A stretch of DNA of 61,641 nucleotides from an uncultured Oscillospiraceae bacterium (lineage in GTDB: Bacteria > Bacillota > Clostridia > Oscillospirales > Oscillospiraceae): contig CAKTNS010000009.1 in NCBI GenBank assembly GCA_934589225.1, positions 1 to 61,641 of the forward strand, given 5' to 3'. The notes beneath the pieces were generated by a model. That model searched no databases and had not been told where the DNA came from. It worked only from the letters and a program-made list of their open reading frames with translations. Position numbers and translations under genes: made by a program. Shown here one piece after another: positions 60,282 through 61,641 of this stretch (positions within the stretch are counted from its first letter, which is position 1; the number at the start of each line of letters is the position of its first letter).

Positions 60282-60586
60282 CAAACGAAGAAAAGATAAT
60301 GAAGTTTAGGCAGTTGCTCTCAAATATAAATGTTACCAATAGCTATGAGGTGCTTGAAGAGACTGGTGACCTAAAAACAAACTACTGGGATTACATGACC
60401 ACAGGGCCTGTAAATTGTAACGAAGAGTTAAAACGCCTGGAATGCGCTGACTATGATTTGTGTTCAGCTTTGTTGACGATGCTATTGCGAGAAGATTATT
60501 TTTGTAATGGCGCTTTTGATCAGAGAGTGGAATCCGGGCAGGTTGAACGTATTGTTCAGCGAATGATAAAAATGCTTGAAAAATAA
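60278..60586 (+). CDS. DUF6508-like small protein of the McrBC operon
   Basis: 102 residues, acidic and helical. It contains ECADYDLCSALLTMLLREDYFCNGAF, a pattern I associate with DUF6508 proteins found in and near restriction loci. Start overlaps the mcrC stop (ATGA), so it is translated with it. Possibly a regulator or immunity partner of McrBC; not shown. No toxin or DNA-binding motif is visible. Confidence 0.7.
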   Translation: MTNEEKIMKFRQLLSNINVTNSYEVLEETGDLKTNYWDYMTTGPVNCNEELKRLECADYDLCSALLTMLLREDYFCNGAFDQRVESGQVERIVQRMIKMLEK

Positions 60587-61099
60587 GGAAAGGTTTATAA
60601 TTACAAGAGGGTTCAGTTATCCGATAATTTTGGATAACTGCTGGCAGCGGTTATTCACAGGACGAAATTGGAAAAACAGTATCTACCCAATTCGCAAATT
60701 AGTTTAAATGAACTATTCGGAATTTCCGGATAGTTCAAATCTAATGGAAGCTAGGGCACATGTAATACCGATAAAATAATGACCGGATACCAGGTCGAGA
60801 CGGTGAAATCTGGCAACTCAACTCCCTGCGAGTGTAAGGCAAATTCGTGGTCAGAGCGGATGAATTGTGTAGGAGTTGAGCGTTCTTCACTGTCTCAACG
60901 GTCGAGACAGTGGCAGGGAGCGGCAGTGTAAACTTACCTTGCATTATATAGGCAGAAAAGACCTTATGCTGACTTGTTCCCATAGACTGGGGTGGTTAAG
61001 ACCGTGATGTGGATGTCAATTTTGCCATAGATTGCATCTGTTTGCAGCTGTGAATGCGCGGTTTCAGAAGGTGTGGACATGTTTCCGTTTTGACAGGAT
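60587..61099. other. Non-coding right flank of the McrBC island with hairpins
   Basis: About 510 bases without a credible gene. Perfect 9-bp hairpins CAGTTATCC/GGATAACTG (60614-60640) and CACTGTCTC/GAGACAGTG (60888-60912), an imperfect palindrome TGAACTATTCGG/CCGGATAGTTCA (60709-60737), and GTCGAGACGGT (60794-60804), which resembles the core of the direct repeat. Looks like an integration or transfer region of a mobile element; no recombinase is in the window. Confidence 0.5.
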
Positions 61100-61501
61100 A
61101 TGTTTCCGCGAACAGGCACAATGCCTGACATCAATCAGAAGGTATCGTGCCATGTTGAGACGGTAGTACTGCTTTCCCACAAAAAGCCAGACGGACATAT
61201 CAACGTAAAAGTTGAGTTTGGTGAGGGTGAGGGAAAAGTTCCGCTTGATAATATCGCTAAAAGAGCCGAAAGCTATAAGCCCAAAGAACGAGTGACCTAC
61301 AAAATGATAAAGGAGTACATAGAAGCTAAATACGGCTTCAAAGTACATACCGCATATATCGCAGAGGTAAAGAGAGATTTAGGCTTGCCAATGTATGATG
61401 CTCCTAATGCGGTAGAAGAATTGAAACAGCCGAGGAAACATCCGACAGCGGAGAAAGTGGAAGCGATAAAGGATGCATTGAAGCATTTTGAAGTGATTTA
61501 A
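61100..61501 (+). pseudogene. Detached RlmD C-terminal tail (gene fragment)
   Basis: 133-residue frame with no clear ribosome site. From residue 17 it reads CHVETVVLLSHKKPDGHIN and continues to KDALKHFEVI: the tail normally following the SHVETV end of RlmD in element-bearing strains. It aligns with the tail now fused to rlmD (DGHIDITL; TYAEIKAYV vs TYKMIKEYI; INVSSLNIAHVK vs FKVHTAYIAEVK) and is about 40 residues longer. It is most likely a displaced 3' end left by an integration, or the tail carried by a further element. Confidence 0.7.
61149..61167 (+). repeat. Right direct repeat (candidate att site)
   Basis: GCCATGTTGAGACGGTAGT, 18/19 identical to the left repeat in rlmD, same orientation, 5042 bases apart. 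Confidence 0.7.
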
Positions 61502-61509
61502 TAATGGTG

Positions 61510-61544
61510 AGCGTATCATTAAAAATAGTGGTACGCTTTTCTTT
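61510..61544 (+). terminator. Terminator after the tail fragment
   Basis: AGCGTATCA pairs with TGGTACGCT (one wobble), followed by TTTTCTTT. The remaining bases to the window end are AT-rich with no gene seen. Confidence 0.75.
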
Positions 61545-61641
61545 AAAATATTTGGGAAGCAATATACTTTGTTTTGTATGTATATTCCGTTTGTTTATAA
61601 GTCGATGAGCAGCTTGTTCTTTTAGAACAATAGCGAGGTGT

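Noticed and set aside
60741..60983. Small minus-strand frame in the island flank
   Set aside because: Covers hairpins and core-like motifs; no ribosome site, weak protein character.

Overview
This looks like a chromosomal segment of an anaerobic, Gram-positive, GC-rich member of the Clostridia, most plausibly an Oscillospiraceae-type gut bacterium. That placement is inferred from a biotin-dependent Na+-pump decarboxylase, many lipobox lipoproteins and no outer-membrane proteins, strong GGAGG ribosome sites with several TTG/GTG starts, and families of dispersed intergenic palindromes typical of these genomes. No rRNA or clear marker fixes the species.

Layout. 1-2.3 kb: end of an oxaloacetate decarboxylase operon (alpha tail, gamma, biotin carrier, beta) and its terminator. 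2.35-3.3 kb: composite repeats. 3.3-8.1 kb: a sugar ABC importer (binding protein, two permeases, small membrane protein; no ATPase) divergent from an AraC regulator. 8.2-15.6 kb: an amino-sugar/alpha-galactoside operon (GntR, BadF-type kinase, SIS protein, GH4 alpha-galactosidase, GPH symporter, GatZ-like protein), flanked by two near-identical 352-bp copies of an AraC DNA-binding domain. 16.4-22.1 kb: DUF3810-like membrane metalloprotein, rsmG, and four tandem membrane-anchored SGNH-like paralogues. 22.2-24.1 kb: a two-gene RloA/RloB (AbiL-like) defence pair. 24.4-30.4 kb: galE, an alpha/beta hydrolase, and a zinc-uptake operon led by a Cys/His-rich mini-protein and a predicted three-way-junction RNA. 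30.4-35.4 kb: a FAD protein, tRNA-Gln, tRNA-Lys, an ADP-ribosylglycohydrolase homologue that appears to have lost its metal-binding residues, a PdaA-type deacetylase and tRNA-Arg. 35.4-40.5 kb: aspS, an acetyltransferase, a zinc-ribbon protein and a two-component system. 40.9-45.7 kb: three tandem lipoproteins with constant ends and a variable middle, embedded in repeats. 46.3-53.7 kb: a GH25/SH3 lipoprotein and a MacB-type ABC exporter with two different HlyD-like adaptors. 53.8-56.4 kb: a radical SAM protein and rlmD.

56.1-61.6 kb: an AT-rich island, very probably horizontally acquired, inserted at the 3' end of rlmD. It carries a McrB with two apparent PUA/EVE-like modified-base reader domains, McrC and a DUF6508-like protein. 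A near-identical 19-bp direct repeat (18/19) bounds it, lying in rlmD sequence on the left and in a second, homologous RlmD tail on the right.

Most unusual signals: (1) tRNA-Lys and tRNA-Arg(CCG) each lie next to a mirror image of their own 3' half, reflected across the terminator hairpin, with further T-arm/acceptor fragments nearby; (2) the rlmD-McrBC island; (3) the araC-HTH direct repeats around the sugar island; (4) the cassette-like lipoprotein array; (5) the four-gene SGNH cluster; (6) the degenerate ADP-ribosylglycohydrolase. All functions are read from sequence motifs alone; no searches or computations were run.
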